From positions 1-29,419 of the forward strand of contig JAHQWS010000226.1 in assembly GCA_029856295.1 (NCBI GenBank): DNA of 29,419 nt. Reading direction: 5' to 3'. The stretch is from Promethearchaeia archaeon (lineage in GTDB: Archaea; Asgardarchaeota; Lokiarchaeia; Sigyniarchaeales; SOKP01). The translations under genes were made by a program, and so were the position numbers. Shown piece by piece: positions 8,875-17,324 of this stretch (within the stretch, counting starts at the first letter, position 1; each line of letters opens with the position of its first letter). The notes beneath the pieces are model-generated. The model was not told the origin of the DNA, did not search any database, and worked only from the letters and a program-made list of their open reading frames with translations.

Positions 8875-8884
8875 ATTTATATTA
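8875..8884 (+). promoter_or_regulatory. TATA box of the amidohydrolase gene
   Basis: ATTTATATTA lies 57 nt before the ATG at 8941, almost the same distance as in the GRE promoter. The deacylase therefore probably has its own transcript, after a T-rich stop region at about 8841-8852. Confidence 0.5.
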
Positions 8885-8940
8885 GTAAACATTTAACAAT
8901 TCATAGTAGTTTTCACCAAATTAAATTAATGGAGGATATT

Positions 8941-10566
8941 ATGTCTGCTAAAAAATCTATTTTAATTAAGAATGGAAAATTAATTGATGGTACGGGAAAT
9001 CCGTGGTTCAAAGCGGATTTATTAATTGATGATGGAAAAATTAAAAAAATCGCACCCCGAATTAATACTAATGAGGCTGAGCAAGTTATCGACGCTTCTG
9101 GTCTTATTGTTTCGCCCGGTTTTATTGATATTCATACACATTCAGACGCAACTGTATTATTAAGCCGCGGTGAAAATGTCTTAACTCAAGGAGTAACGAC
9201 CCACGTGGTTGGAAATTGTGGATTCTCTATGACCCCCATGAATCCTAATATGGACACAGATGATGAAACATTGAAGACATTTATGACAATGATCGCCGGA
9301 GGCAACAATGAATTAATATATTACAACTTAAATGAATATTTAGAGGGATTAAAGCAAAAGGGAATTCCAATTAATATTGCCCCTATGATAGGGCATTCAA
9401 TGCTAAGAATTTATTATATGGGTTTAGAGAATAGGGACCCCAGTTCAGAGGAATTAGATAAAATGAAAGAGCTCCTTGAGGAGCAGATGAAATTTGGCGC
9501 TTTTGGTATGTCAACGGGACTGGATTATCCACCGGGATCTTTTTCCAAAACCGAGGAAATAATTGAACTTTGTAAAGTAGTAAGTAAATATGATGGAATT
9601 TATACTACACATTTTCGAGGTTTTGCTCTTGGTTTAATAAAAGCTACGAAAGAAGCAATTAAAATTGCTAAATCAGGAATACCAGTTCAAATTAGTCACT
9701 TTAAACCGTTCGGATTTTTGCGAGGAGATATAAGAAAAGCTTATAAGTATGTAGAAAAAGCCCGCGAAGAAGATTTAGATATTACATTTGATGTCTTTCC
9801 TCATGCTTCTAATGCTACTTTTCTCTTTGCGTTATTACCACCCTGGGTCTATCTTTCAAAAGAAAAAATAGACATTCCAAGAGCTATCGATATATTAAAA
9901 AGAACTAAGACCGATAATGAGTTAAAAAATAAAATTTATGGAGATATAGACGTAATCGTAGAGAGTTTCTTAAAAATTAAAGAAAAGGAAGATTGGGTTA
10001 AAGTATACATAAACGCGCCAAAAAGCCAGAAATATAACGGAAAAAATGTTTATCAAAATTCAATAGAACATAATATGGATCCAAGACAAGTTCTCATTGA
10101 GGTTTTAATAGAGCAAGAAGGAGCCGTAAGTGGAACATATTTATCGATGACCGAAGAGGATAATGTAGTTACTATTACTCATCCACTCACTATGTTTGCT
10201 TCAGATGGTCGTATAATTCCAGAAGATTCGGAATATTTTCCAAATCCTTATGCTAACGGTACATTTACTCAGGTATTGGGAAAATATGTTCGAGAGGAAA
10301 AATTACTCACGCTTCAGGATGCCATCAGGAGAATGACATCTTATCCAGCTCAAAAATTGGGATTAAATGATCGAGGTATCCTTAGAGAAGGGTATTGGGC
10401 AGACATTACTATTTTCGACTCAGAAAGAATAATCGATAAAGCCACTTATGAAAATCCTCGTTTATATTCAGAGGGAGTCGAGTATGTATTTGTAAATGGA
10501 GTAATGGCTTATGGTAAAGGAGCTTTCACTAACTCAAAATCTGGTATGGCTTTACGAAAAAGGTAA
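8941..10566 (+). CDS. N-acyl-D-amino-acid deacylase (D-aminoacylase) family amidohydrolase
   Basis: A 541-aa metal-dependent amidohydrolase. Seen: the N-terminal beta-sandwich (ILIKNGKLIDGTG), PGFIDIHTHSD with metal ligands His65 and His67, the VVGNCGFS motif with the family-typical Cys, YTTHFRG, VQISHFKPFG, the catalytic Asp in FASDG, and a C-terminal ADITIFD beta-sandwich strand. These match the D-aminoacylase/N-acyl-D-glutamate deacylase family, which hydrolyses N-acyl groups from D-amino acids or related ring amides. A first ATG at 8929 exists, but GGAGG at 8931-8935 overlaps that reading and is ideally placed for ATG 8941, so I start at 8941. The neighbouring GRE, transporter and nucleoside-hydrolase-type gene suggest a catabolic neighbourhood; exact substrate unknown. 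Confidence 0.88.
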   Translation: MSAKKSILIKNGKLIDGTGNPWFKADLLIDDGKIKKIAPRINTNEAEQVIDASGLIVSPGFIDIHTHSDATVLLSRGENVLTQGVTTHVVGNCGFSMTPMNPNMDTDDETLKTFMTMIAGGNNELIYYNLNEYLEGLKQKGIPINIAPMIGHSMLRIYYMGLENRDPSSEELDKMKELLEEQMKFGAFGMSTGLDYPPGSFSKTEEIIELCKVVSKYDGIYTTHFRGFALGLIKATKEAIKIAKSGIPVQISHFKPFGFLRGDIRKAYKYVEKAREEDLDITFDVFPHASNATFLFALLPPWVYLSKEKIDIPRAIDILKRTKTDNELKNKIYGDIDVIVESFLKIKEKEDWVKVYINAPKSQKYNGKNVYQNSIEHNMDPRQVLIEVLIEQEGAVSGTYLSMTEEDNVVTITHPLTMFASDGRIIPEDSEYFPNPYANGTFTQVLGKYVREEKLLTLQDAIRRMTSYPAQKLGLNDRGILREGYWADITIFDSERIIDKATYENPRLYSEGVEYVFVNGVMAYGKGAFTNSKSGMALRKR

Positions 10567-10641
10567 GGTTCTCGACTTTATTGTGATTTTGTTAAAAAAA
10601 ATTTAAAAAAAATTTATTAATTTTTTTAATATTTTAAAGCA
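10567..10641. terminator. Bidirectional A/T-run terminator region between convergent genes
   Basis: 75 bp between convergent stops. It holds repeated A8 and T7 runs that read as poly-T on either strand, so both transcripts can end here without a GC hairpin. Confidence 0.45.
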
Positions 10642-11904
10642 TTATTTTATTTCCATAGTACCATGTTCTTCTGGAAATAAAGTTTCAGGGCTTTTAATAA
10701 GTATTACTAATAAGAGAGTGGGAAGTACTACTAAACCTGCAAATACGAAAGCAAAACGAAATCCGAAGGCTTCTGCAATAATCGCTCCAAAGAGCGCTCC
10801 TAATGCGTTTCCAAGATTATAAACGCTCATGTATATAGAAAACATCGTTGCGCCGATTGATTTCTTAGTTATATCCATAGAAACCATCATTTGAATAATT
10901 TGAAATAATCCCCATGCAAAACCAAATATTAGTACAACAATAAGAGCCATTATGAAATTAAAAACTAGAGAAACTAAGAAAAACATTACAACCATGAATC
11001 CAATAGTCACCATCAATCCTGTCCGTCGCGAAAATCTGTCGAAAAGGGGTCCAGATACTAAACATCCTATGAAAAAACCTAAACTCCCCGCAGTCATTAC
11101 TACTCCAACAGAAGATAGATTTAAATTGAGATCGATAGAAAGAAAAAGAGGCATCATTGCTAAAACAATGTGTATTCCAAATGAAATTATAATGAATAGG
11201 ATCAACACAATCCAAACCAGTCTCTTTTTAAATACCATTTTTATATCTTTCCATGGAAATTTTTCTGGAATCTCATAAGTTGGTTCTTTTGCGAGTAAAA
11301 ATATTGGAATAGGCAGAAACAAAAATAGTCCCATGAAGACGAAATAAATTGTCCACGATAACAGTTCTACCATAAATCCAACTAAGAGGGATGCTACTAC
11401 ATAGCCTCCCAATTTCGATCCCCAGCAAATACTCTGTACGGTACCTCTATTTTCAGGTATAGTTGTATCCACTACAAGACCATCAGTGGCAGTATCAGAT
11501 ATGCCAATAAATAAATACGATAATGTGGCGACAATTGTAAAGATTAGCCAATCAGAATTAGGATTTAAAGGAATGATTACGAAGAAAAGAATTGCTGATA
11601 AGATAGTTGTTGAAATCATGTAAGGAATTCTTCGGCCCCATTTCTTACTTCCTATTCGATCAGTTGTAACTCCATAGATGGGCTTTATTACCCACGGAAG
11701 ATTAACAATAAAAAGAGTTAAGCCAATTACCGTTAAGCTAACCCCAAATTCTAACATATAAAGAGCCATATAAATGAATAGAAAAACCTCGATAACTCCC
11801 TGGTTAAAATAGACAATGCTAAAAATCGAATTTCGTACGAGATTATGTTCATGCAAGTCATACTTGCCATGTCTTTTAATTTGGTCATTCGATGCGTTTT
11901 CCAT
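10642..11904 (-). CDS. Major facilitator superfamily transporter, 12 TM
   Basis: A 420-aa polytopic membrane protein with about 12 hydrophobic helices in two six-helix halves. The loop between helices 2 and 3 carries an MFS motif A-like sequence (GVTTDRIGSKKWGRR), and a weaker copy (GPLFDRFSRRTG) lies in the second half, as expected for the duplicated fold. The ribosome site AAGGGGAT precedes ATG at 11904. TATA-like repeats (TATATATATATAAAA) lie about 60-80 bp upstream on the minus strand. Substrate is not evident. By position between the amidohydrolase and the nucleoside-hydrolase-type enzyme it may import or export a small organic substrate of that pathway. Confidence 0.85.
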   Translation of the reverse strand: MENASNDQIKRHGKYDLHEHNLVRNSIFSIVYFNQGVIEVFLFIYMALYMLEFGVSLTVIGLTLFIVNLPWVIKPIYGVTTDRIGSKKWGRRIPYMISTTILSAILFFVIIPLNPNSDWLIFTIVATLSYLFIGISDTATDGLVVDTTIPENRGTVQSICWGSKLGGYVVASLLVGFMVELLSWTIYFVFMGLFLFLPIPIFLLAKEPTYEIPEKFPWKDIKMVFKKRLVWIVLILFIIISFGIHIVLAMMPLFLSIDLNLNLSSVGVVMTAGSLGFFIGCLVSGPLFDRFSRRTGLMVTIGFMVVMFFLVSLVFNFIMALIVVLIFGFAWGLFQIIQMMVSMDITKKSIGATMFSIYMSVYNLGNALGALFGAIIAEAFGFRFAFVFAGLVVLPTLLLVILIKSPETLFPEEHGTMEIK

Positions 11905-12014
11905 TTGTTTATCCCCTTAATTATTTTTTTAAATTAATCAAAAATTATTTAATAATATATTTTCTTGCTATATATATATAAAATCTTTGTTTATGGAGTA
12001 ATAACCTTTTAATT

Positions 12015-12167
12015 ATGTCTCTAAATCCAAATAATTCTGGCTCTAATATTGGAGTAAAATCTAAGGCGCTTCCATTAGAAAAAACACTTCCATCCATTAT
12101 AAAAGAAGGTTTAGTAGCATTTTGTGGAGCGGGAATATCAATTCCACCGCCATTGAGGAAATTTTAA
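12015..12167 (+). pseudogene. N-terminal stub of a SIR2-like domain gene
   Basis: A 50-codon frame, ATG to TAA, whose second half reads EGLVAFCGAGISIPPP. This is the conserved nucleotide-binding entry of SIR2-like domains (GAGIS followed by a Pro-rich turn), as found in sirtuins and in SIR2 modules of NTPase and anti-phage proteins. After that motif the frame reads LRKF and stops, whereas a functional domain needs about 200 more residues. No continuation of the family is visible in any frame downstream before the next gene at 12313. I read it as the remnant of a deleted gene. It could instead be a tiny real protein, but it would lack the fold. Confidence 0.6.
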
Positions 12168-12312
12168 GTTAAATTTGTATTTGAAGTTTTAATTTAATTT
12201 TTAACCTTATTTTTTTTAAAAAGTATGATTTCTATTGAAATATTATTTAATGGTACTCCATTTTCTTAACTAACATAATAACTAATCAATTAGGGAATAA
12301 AGAGTTTAACCT

Positions 12313-13299
12313 ATGAAAAGTAATGAAACTATAGCTGTTCCGGTAATATTTGATACTGATATGGATATAGATTGTGATGATACGGGTGCTCTCGCAGTCC
12401 TTCATGCTTTAATGGATCAAGGAGAAGCTAATATATTGGGTATAATTTGCGATATACCGGTCGAAGCAACGGCTAAAGTTGCGGTTGCTATTAATAATTA
12501 TTATAATCGGGTAAAAATACCGGTAGGAATCGTTTATGATGAGGAATATGAACAAGGAAAAAAGTATAAAATGTACCGCTTTGCAAAAAAAAACCATATT
12601 TCAAGAACGAATGGTTATTATCCAATAAAAGTGGCAGGTCAATTTTATCCGAAAGAATTAGAAGGTACTAAATTCAGGGATGATATCACATTATATCGTG
12701 AATTATTATCACAATCAGAAGATAAATCTGTGGTTATTATAGCCGTTGGATTGCTTACAGCATTGAAAAAACTTTTAGAGTCTGAGCCAGATGATATTAG
12801 CCTTCTTTCTGGTTTAGAGCTTATTAAAAAGAAAGTAGCAAAATTAATAACAATGGGTATGGGTAGATTTCCATCGTGTAATGCTGAGTTTAATTGGTTA
12901 ATGGATTGGGATGCAGCTAGAAAAGTTATAAATAATTGGCCAACTGAACTTGTTGTATCCACTTATGGCAATCAATTCTTAACCGGTAAAACACTCTCTT
13001 CTAAAACTCCGGAAACTAATCCCGTCCGAAAATGTTACGAGATTTATTTACAAGGCCCAAATAAAGGAAATTATAGTTGGGATCTCGTTGCAGCATTATA
13101 CGGCGTCCGTGGAGCTGATCCATATTTCGAAGAACTAAGGGGCTATAGAATTATTCTTGAGCAAGAGCTTGGAAAAAATCATTGGATTGAAGCCAACAGC
13201 GGGAAACCACCCCATATATATTTGAAACTGAAAAATTCGAAAAGATTGCTAAAAAAAGAGCTTGAAACTCTTATGGTTAAACCCCCAATTAATGAATGA
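12313..13299 (+). CDS. Nucleoside hydrolase (inosine-uridine-preferring) family protein
   Basis: A 328-aa protein. Its N-terminus FDTDMDIDCDDTGALAVLHAL (residues 13 on) is the calcium-binding aspartate cluster of the nucleoside hydrolase superfamily, in the longer DTDxxxDxDDxGA variant. Also seen are LGIICDIP, VIIAVGLLTALKKLL, KLITMGMGRF, AEFNWLMDWDAARKVI (the family's NxxxDxxAA region) and SWDLVAALYG near the C-terminus, which carries the last Asp ligand. Such enzymes split the N-glycosidic bond of ribonucleosides or similar ribosides. Start at ATG 12313. The variant Asp cluster is typical of less-studied members, so ribonucleoside specificity is uncertain. Confidence 0.85.
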   Translation: MKSNETIAVPVIFDTDMDIDCDDTGALAVLHALMDQGEANILGIICDIPVEATAKVAVAINNYYNRVKIPVGIVYDEEYEQGKKYKMYRFAKKNHISRTNGYYPIKVAGQFYPKELEGTKFRDDITLYRELLSQSEDKSVVIIAVGLLTALKKLLESEPDDISLLSGLELIKKKVAKLITMGMGRFPSCNAEFNWLMDWDAARKVINNWPTELVVSTYGNQFLTGKTLSSKTPETNPVRKCYEIYLQGPNKGNYSWDLVAALYGVRGADPYFEELRGYRIILEQELGKNHWIEANSGKPPHIYLKLKNSKRLLKKELETLMVKPPINE

Positions 13300-13679
13300 C
13301 AAAATAAATTGTAAAAGATTAGAACAAATATTCCATTTTAGGAATTTTCCATTTGATATGAAATTTATATAATAGATAATCCAGATGGTCTTTTTATTCT
13401 TTCATTATTTTTAAGAAAATAATACTATTTTTTACTGAATTAATTTAACTAAAAATTCAGTTTCTTTATAAAGGAAAAATCTCAAAAGATGAAATGGATA
13501 TAATATGTAAAGGAAAAATTTATACAGTGTAAGTATTTATAAAGAAGACCTAATATTTATTAATTAGAAAAAATATATTGAGAAAAAATCATTAGTCTTA
13601 TTTTCATATTTAAAATAGAATTAATTTCTAAGCTCAAAGTCAAATATTAGATTTCAAAATAATAGTTTTGGAGATAAAC
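13300..13679. other. 380-bp AT-rich non-coding stretch upstream of the endonuclease gene
   Basis: No plausible ORF. It contains an 8-bp inverted repeat (ACTGAATT at 13434-13441, AATTCAGT at 13454-13461, 12-nt loop). The 12-mer TAAAGGAAAAAT occurs twice, at 13469-13480 and 13508-13519. TATA-like elements lie near 13465 and 13534-13543. The leader from the latter would be about 110 nt. Function of the repeats is unknown. Confidence 0.5.
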
Positions 13680-15281
13680 TTGGAAGATAATAATAAAGAT
13701 ATCGGGGATTTTATAGAAGGAAACGATAAGGATAGGGACGGTTTAGATGGGGGAAATAATATTTTTGAAGTTTTTTCAGCGATAAAAACTAAAAATAATT
13801 ATTTAAGAGAATTGAGAGAAATCTGTAATAGAAAAAATGTTGAAATTCTTTCAAAAAGCTATAAAGATGCTAGAACCCCATTAAGATTGAAATGCAGAAT
13901 ATGTGAGCATAAATGGTCTGTTACACCAAAAAAAATAAAAGATACTTACGATCCTTGGTCAGGATGTCCAGAATGCCGAGAAAATAGAAGAAAGAAAAAA
14001 TCTTATGAAAAATATAGTAGAATTGCTGAATCAAGAAATATTAAAATACTTACAAAATTGAGTGAATATGTCAATGCTAAAACACCTATAGATTTAATCT
14101 GTGATATGTGTAAGCAAAAATGGTCTGTGAGACCAGAAAATATGATTGGTTATGCTAATAAACCTTGGGGAGGATGTCCCTCTTGTAGACAAAAAGAAAA
14201 ATATTTGGACAAATCAATTAACGAAAGAGAGAGAGTATTAAAAATTCTTAAAAAAATCGCTAAGGAAAAAAATATAGATATTTTATCAGATGAATTTTTG
14301 AATGCATGGACAGCACTAGAACTTAGATGTAATGAATGTGGACATGATTGGGAAGCTGTACCTGCAAATAACATGATGAAGGACAATTGGGAAGGATGCC
14401 CTATTTGTAAAGAGAGAAAAATCTTATATAAAAATATGGTTTTATTTAAAAAAATTGCCTCAACAAATAATTGTACAATTGCATCTAATTTTGTTGATTG
14501 GGACACCGAGATTGAGTTTAGATGTAATAGATGCAATCATCATTGGTTATTATTTCCTCATAGCGTTAAATATTATTTAGAAAGAGAAGGAGAATTTTGT
14601 CCTAATTGTAGAGAAAAAAAGCATAGGTCTGATATGTTTTCTAAATATAGAAAGATAGGAGATAGAAAATATGCGCTATTATTATCTAATGAAAAAGATT
14701 ATCAGAACAATACAACAGAATTAATGTGGCAATGTAAAATTTGTAATCAATACTTCAACAAATCTTTTCATAATTTAAGGAAAATAATTGGATTAGCTTG
14801 TCCAGATTGTAATGGAAAAATAAATGATTATATTAGAGAAAGATTTTGTAAGAGAATGTTAGAAGAAATTTTGAATGTAAAATTCTCTCGACATAAAAAA
14901 TTTCCTTGGTTAATTAGCATAAGAGGTTATCCGTTACATTTAGATGGATATAATGATTCCTTAAATCTTGCTTTTGAACATAATGGAATACAACATTATG
15001 AATATATTCCTTATTTTCATTCATCTCTTAGAGATTTCGAGATGCTAAAAATAAATGATAAACTTAAAATAGAAAAATGTAATTTACATGAGAAGAAATT
15101 GATTGTTATCCCATACTGGATTAAATTTTCTGAAATGGAGAATTACTTAAAGGGTCGATTAGAAGAGTTGGGTATACCTTATACTAAACATCCTATTAAC
15201 TGGAAGAATATCATAAAATATGTAAGATTGAATGCTTATAAAAGCTCTAATAAAATTTGTGTTATTTTATCCTATTTTTAA
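13680..15281 (+). CDS. Five-fold zinc-ribbon repeat protein with C-terminal Vsr/PD-(D/E)xK-like nuclease domain
   Basis: A 533-aa protein with an acidic N-terminal tail and five tandem units. Each unit carries a CxxCxxxW-type knuckle and a second CPxC knuckle (CRIC/CPEC, CDMC/CPSC, CNEC/CPIC, CNRC/CPNC, CKIC/CPDC). The units resemble the probable zinc-ribbon repeats (DUF4379-like) linked to endonucleases. The C-terminus has LHLDGYNDSLNLAFEHNGIQHY and KKLIVIPYWI, the Asp...Glu...xGxQH layout of Vsr-like restriction-fold nucleases. The likely role is DNA binding by the ribbons and cutting by the C-domain, perhaps as a mobile or defence nuclease. Start: TTG 13680 with GGAGAT at 13670-13675; TTG 13668 is possible but overlaps the ribosome site. 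Arg is almost always AGA, unlike neighbours that use CGN more, which hints at transfer. Confidence 0.75.
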   Translation: MEDNNKDIGDFIEGNDKDRDGLDGGNNIFEVFSAIKTKNNYLRELREICNRKNVEILSKSYKDARTPLRLKCRICEHKWSVTPKKIKDTYDPWSGCPECRENRRKKKSYEKYSRIAESRNIKILTKLSEYVNAKTPIDLICDMCKQKWSVRPENMIGYANKPWGGCPSCRQKEKYLDKSINERERVLKILKKIAKEKNIDILSDEFLNAWTALELRCNECGHDWEAVPANNMMKDNWEGCPICKERKILYKNMVLFKKIASTNNCTIASNFVDWDTEIEFRCNRCNHHWLLFPHSVKYYLEREGEFCPNCREKKHRSDMFSKYRKIGDRKYALLLSNEKDYQNNTTELMWQCKICNQYFNKSFHNLRKIIGLACPDCNGKINDYIRERFCKRMLEEILNVKFSRHKKFPWLISIRGYPLHLDGYNDSLNLAFEHNGIQHYEYIPYFHSSLRDFEMLKINDKLKIEKCNLHEKKLIVIPYWIKFSEMENYLKGRLEELGIPYTKHPINWKNIIKYVRLNAYKSSNKICVILSYF

Positions 15282-15373
15282 AAGTGCTTAATTTAATACA
15301 AAAAGAATATAATTTAACAGAAATGCTACTTTTTTAACAAATAACAACTAATCATTTTGATTTCGCTATAAAA

Positions 15374-16384
15374 ATGGAAAACTCAAATTCTGCAGAGTTT
15401 GCAAATATTTTTGAAATACAAAAAATGAGTACTGAAGATGGACCGGGGATTCGAACTACGGTTTTTTTTAAACAATGTCCTTTAAGATGTATTTGGTGCC
15501 ATAATCCTGAATCCATTTTCAAAAAACAGCAATTAGAATGGTTTAAACATAAATGTATTGGATGCAAAACTTGTATTGAAACATGTAAACAAAGTGCTTT
15601 ATCATTTCAAGAAGATGGCCTACACATTGATAGAGATAAATGTATAAGTTGTGGAGAATGCGAAGATGCTTGTCCAAGTACGGCACTACATATGTTAGGT
15701 AAGTGGTGGAGTTTAAATGACCTCTTTCACGAAGTTCAGAAAGACAAAGCATATTATATTAAATCAAAAGGAGGTATAACCGCTTCGGGCGGTGAACCAA
15801 CCGCTCAACCAGAGTTTCTTTTAGAATTCTTGAAAAAATGTAAAGAAGAGGGAATTTCTACTGCCTTAGATACATGTGGATATGCCTCAAAAGAAGTTTA
15901 TAAACAAATACTGTCATATGTTGATTTAATTCTTTTGGATATTAAAGAAATTGATTCTGATAAGCATAAAATATTTACAGGAGTGCCTAATGAAAAAATT
16001 TTAGAAAATGCTATTTGGTTTTCTCAATACGTGAAAGAGAATGGCAAAAAACTATGGATACGAACTCCTATTATTCCAAATTATACGGCTACAGAAGAGA
16101 ATATTGATGGAATAGGAGAATTTATAGTTAAAAGATTAAATAACATTCCCGAACGGTGGGATCTATTAAGTTTTAATTGTTTATGCGCTGATAAATATAC
16201 CAGATTGGGTATGGACTGGATTCTTAAAGACGAACCTTTAATGACAAAAAAAGAAATGGAGAATTTCTTAGAAATTGCTAAAAATACGGGTGTAAAAAAT
16301 GTCCAATGGTCTGGATTAACTAAAAAAGAAGGAAGTGATGAAAATTTTAGAGAATCTGTTGAAAGTAAACAATCATCTTGTTAA
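15374..16384 (+). CDS. Glycyl-radical enzyme activating enzyme (radical SAM, two extra 4Fe-4S clusters)
   Basis: A 336-aa activase that makes the glycyl radical on its partner using SAM. The radical-SAM motif is C35xxxC39xxC42 (CPLRCIWC) after the typical DGPGIRTTVFF entry. A two-cluster ferredoxin insert follows: C61, C64, C67, C71 and C90, C93, C96, C100. Further on are GGITASGGEP, LDTCGY and LLDIKEID, all standard for this family. The ferredoxin insert marks activases of non-PFL GREs (decarboxylase, dehydratase and succinate-synthase types) and agrees with the GCxE-type GRE at 6353. The ATG at 15374 gives a normal N-terminus. A TATA-like AATATAATTT about 60 bp upstream suggests a separate transcript. 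It is the only activase in the window. Confidence 0.92.
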   Translation: MENSNSAEFANIFEIQKMSTEDGPGIRTTVFFKQCPLRCIWCHNPESIFKKQQLEWFKHKCIGCKTCIETCKQSALSFQEDGLHIDRDKCISCGECEDACPSTALHMLGKWWSLNDLFHEVQKDKAYYIKSKGGITASGGEPTAQPEFLLEFLKKCKEEGISTALDTCGYASKEVYKQILSYVDLILLDIKEIDSDKHKIFTGVPNEKILENAIWFSQYVKENGKKLWIRTPIIPNYTATEENIDGIGEFIVKRLNNIPERWDLLSFNCLCADKYTRLGMDWILKDEPLMTKKEMENFLEIAKNTGVKNVQWSGLTKKEGSDENFRESVESKQSSC

Positions 16385-16438
16385 TTTAAATAATTTAAAT
16401 AATATAAAGTCCTAATGATCATAATGGGTGTATAATAA

Positions 16439-17323
16439 ATGGAAAAGAAAAATAACTTGCCTCAGTGGTCTTCCGAACTTTCGGAAGAGATTATTAAGTT
16501 TACACGACCAGCTGTCATGGTAAAATTAATTGCTACCGTGGATCCGCGAAATTGGCCTCATATTACGATGATTACGAGCAATCGAGCTATAACTAATGAC
16601 CAAATAGTCTGGGGTCAATTTACTAAAGGTTTGAGCAAGGAATACGTACAAAAGAATCCGAAACAGGGTTTTTTTTACATGACTGCCGAAACGCCGTTTA
16701 AATTCATTCAAGTAAAAGCAGATTTTAGTCATACGAAATCTGAAGGAGATGAAATTGAAACTTTTAATAATTCAGACTTTATGCGTTATTTTACCTACAT
16801 AAACGTCTATAAAGTATATTATAACAAGGTTGCAGCAGTTACCCCGATAAGGGATTTACCGTTCGGAGGGATTCCTAAAAAAGTGGTTAGAGAGATAAAG
16901 AAAACAGCAAAAACTGGGCTTGAAGAGAAGCGATTAAATGTGATAGGTTACAAACTATTTACCAACCCTATCGGTATTAGAGCCATTGCATATATCGATC
17001 CTTCAGATGGTTATCCGATTATTATTCCGCACCTTCAACTTGAAGCAGTTGATCATAATAGACTCTATTTTCCATTAACAGGTTTAAAGGAAGATTTATT
17101 ACAAATTCCCGTTAATGCTAAGGTTGCCACTTTTGCTGCAAATTTCGATATGGCGAACCAAGTTGTAAAAGGAACCTACACGGGGCCTCAAAAAGTTGGA
17201 GATATTGAGTATGGATTAATTGAAATCGAGGAGATTTATAATAGTGCCCCTCCTGTTACAGGTGTAATATATCCTGAAATTGAAAGAAGACCGAAAGTGA
17301 CTAATTTCCCGAAAGAACTATAA
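16439..17323 (+). CDS. Pyridoxamine-5'-phosphate-oxidase-like FMN-binding protein with tandem split barrels
   Basis: A 294-aa protein with two copies of a split-barrel flavin-binding domain. The first (about residues 15-130) includes MVKLIATVDPRNWPHITMI and KGLSKEYVQKNPKQGFFYM. The second (about 165-285) includes GIRAIAYIDPSDGYPIIIP and VNAKVATFAANFD. Each begins with the family's strand-xxDxxxxPHI/P pattern. No catalytic role can be assigned; relatives bind FMN, F420 or heme. It sits 54 bp after the activase in the same direction and is likely co-transcribed, with GGTGTAT about 7 nt before ATG. A redox role supporting the activase or the GRE pathway is possible but inferred from position only. 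Confidence 0.72.
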   Translation: MEKKNNLPQWSSELSEEIIKFTRPAVMVKLIATVDPRNWPHITMITSNRAITNDQIVWGQFTKGLSKEYVQKNPKQGFFYMTAETPFKFIQVKADFSHTKSEGDEIETFNNSDFMRYFTYINVYKVYYNKVAAVTPIRDLPFGGIPKKVVREIKKTAKTGLEEKRLNVIGYKLFTNPIGIRAIAYIDPSDGYPIIIPHLQLEAVDHNRLYFPLTGLKEDLLQIPVNAKVATFAANFDMANQVVKGTYTGPQKVGDIEYGLIEIEEIYNSAPPVTGVIYPEIERRPKVTNFPKEL

Positions 17324-17324
17324 T

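Noticed and set aside
10952..11278. Frames on both strands inside the MFS gene
   Set aside because: They overlap well-supported membrane helices in another frame.
13469..13519. Two copies of TAAAGGAAAAAT as a CRISPR-like or attachment repeat
   Set aside because: Only two 12-bp copies 39 bp apart, with no further units and no cas or integrase genes.
14150..14536. 128-codon minus-strand frame inside the zinc-ribbon gene
   Set aside because: It lies opposite clear repeat-domain coding sequence and has no recognisable domain.
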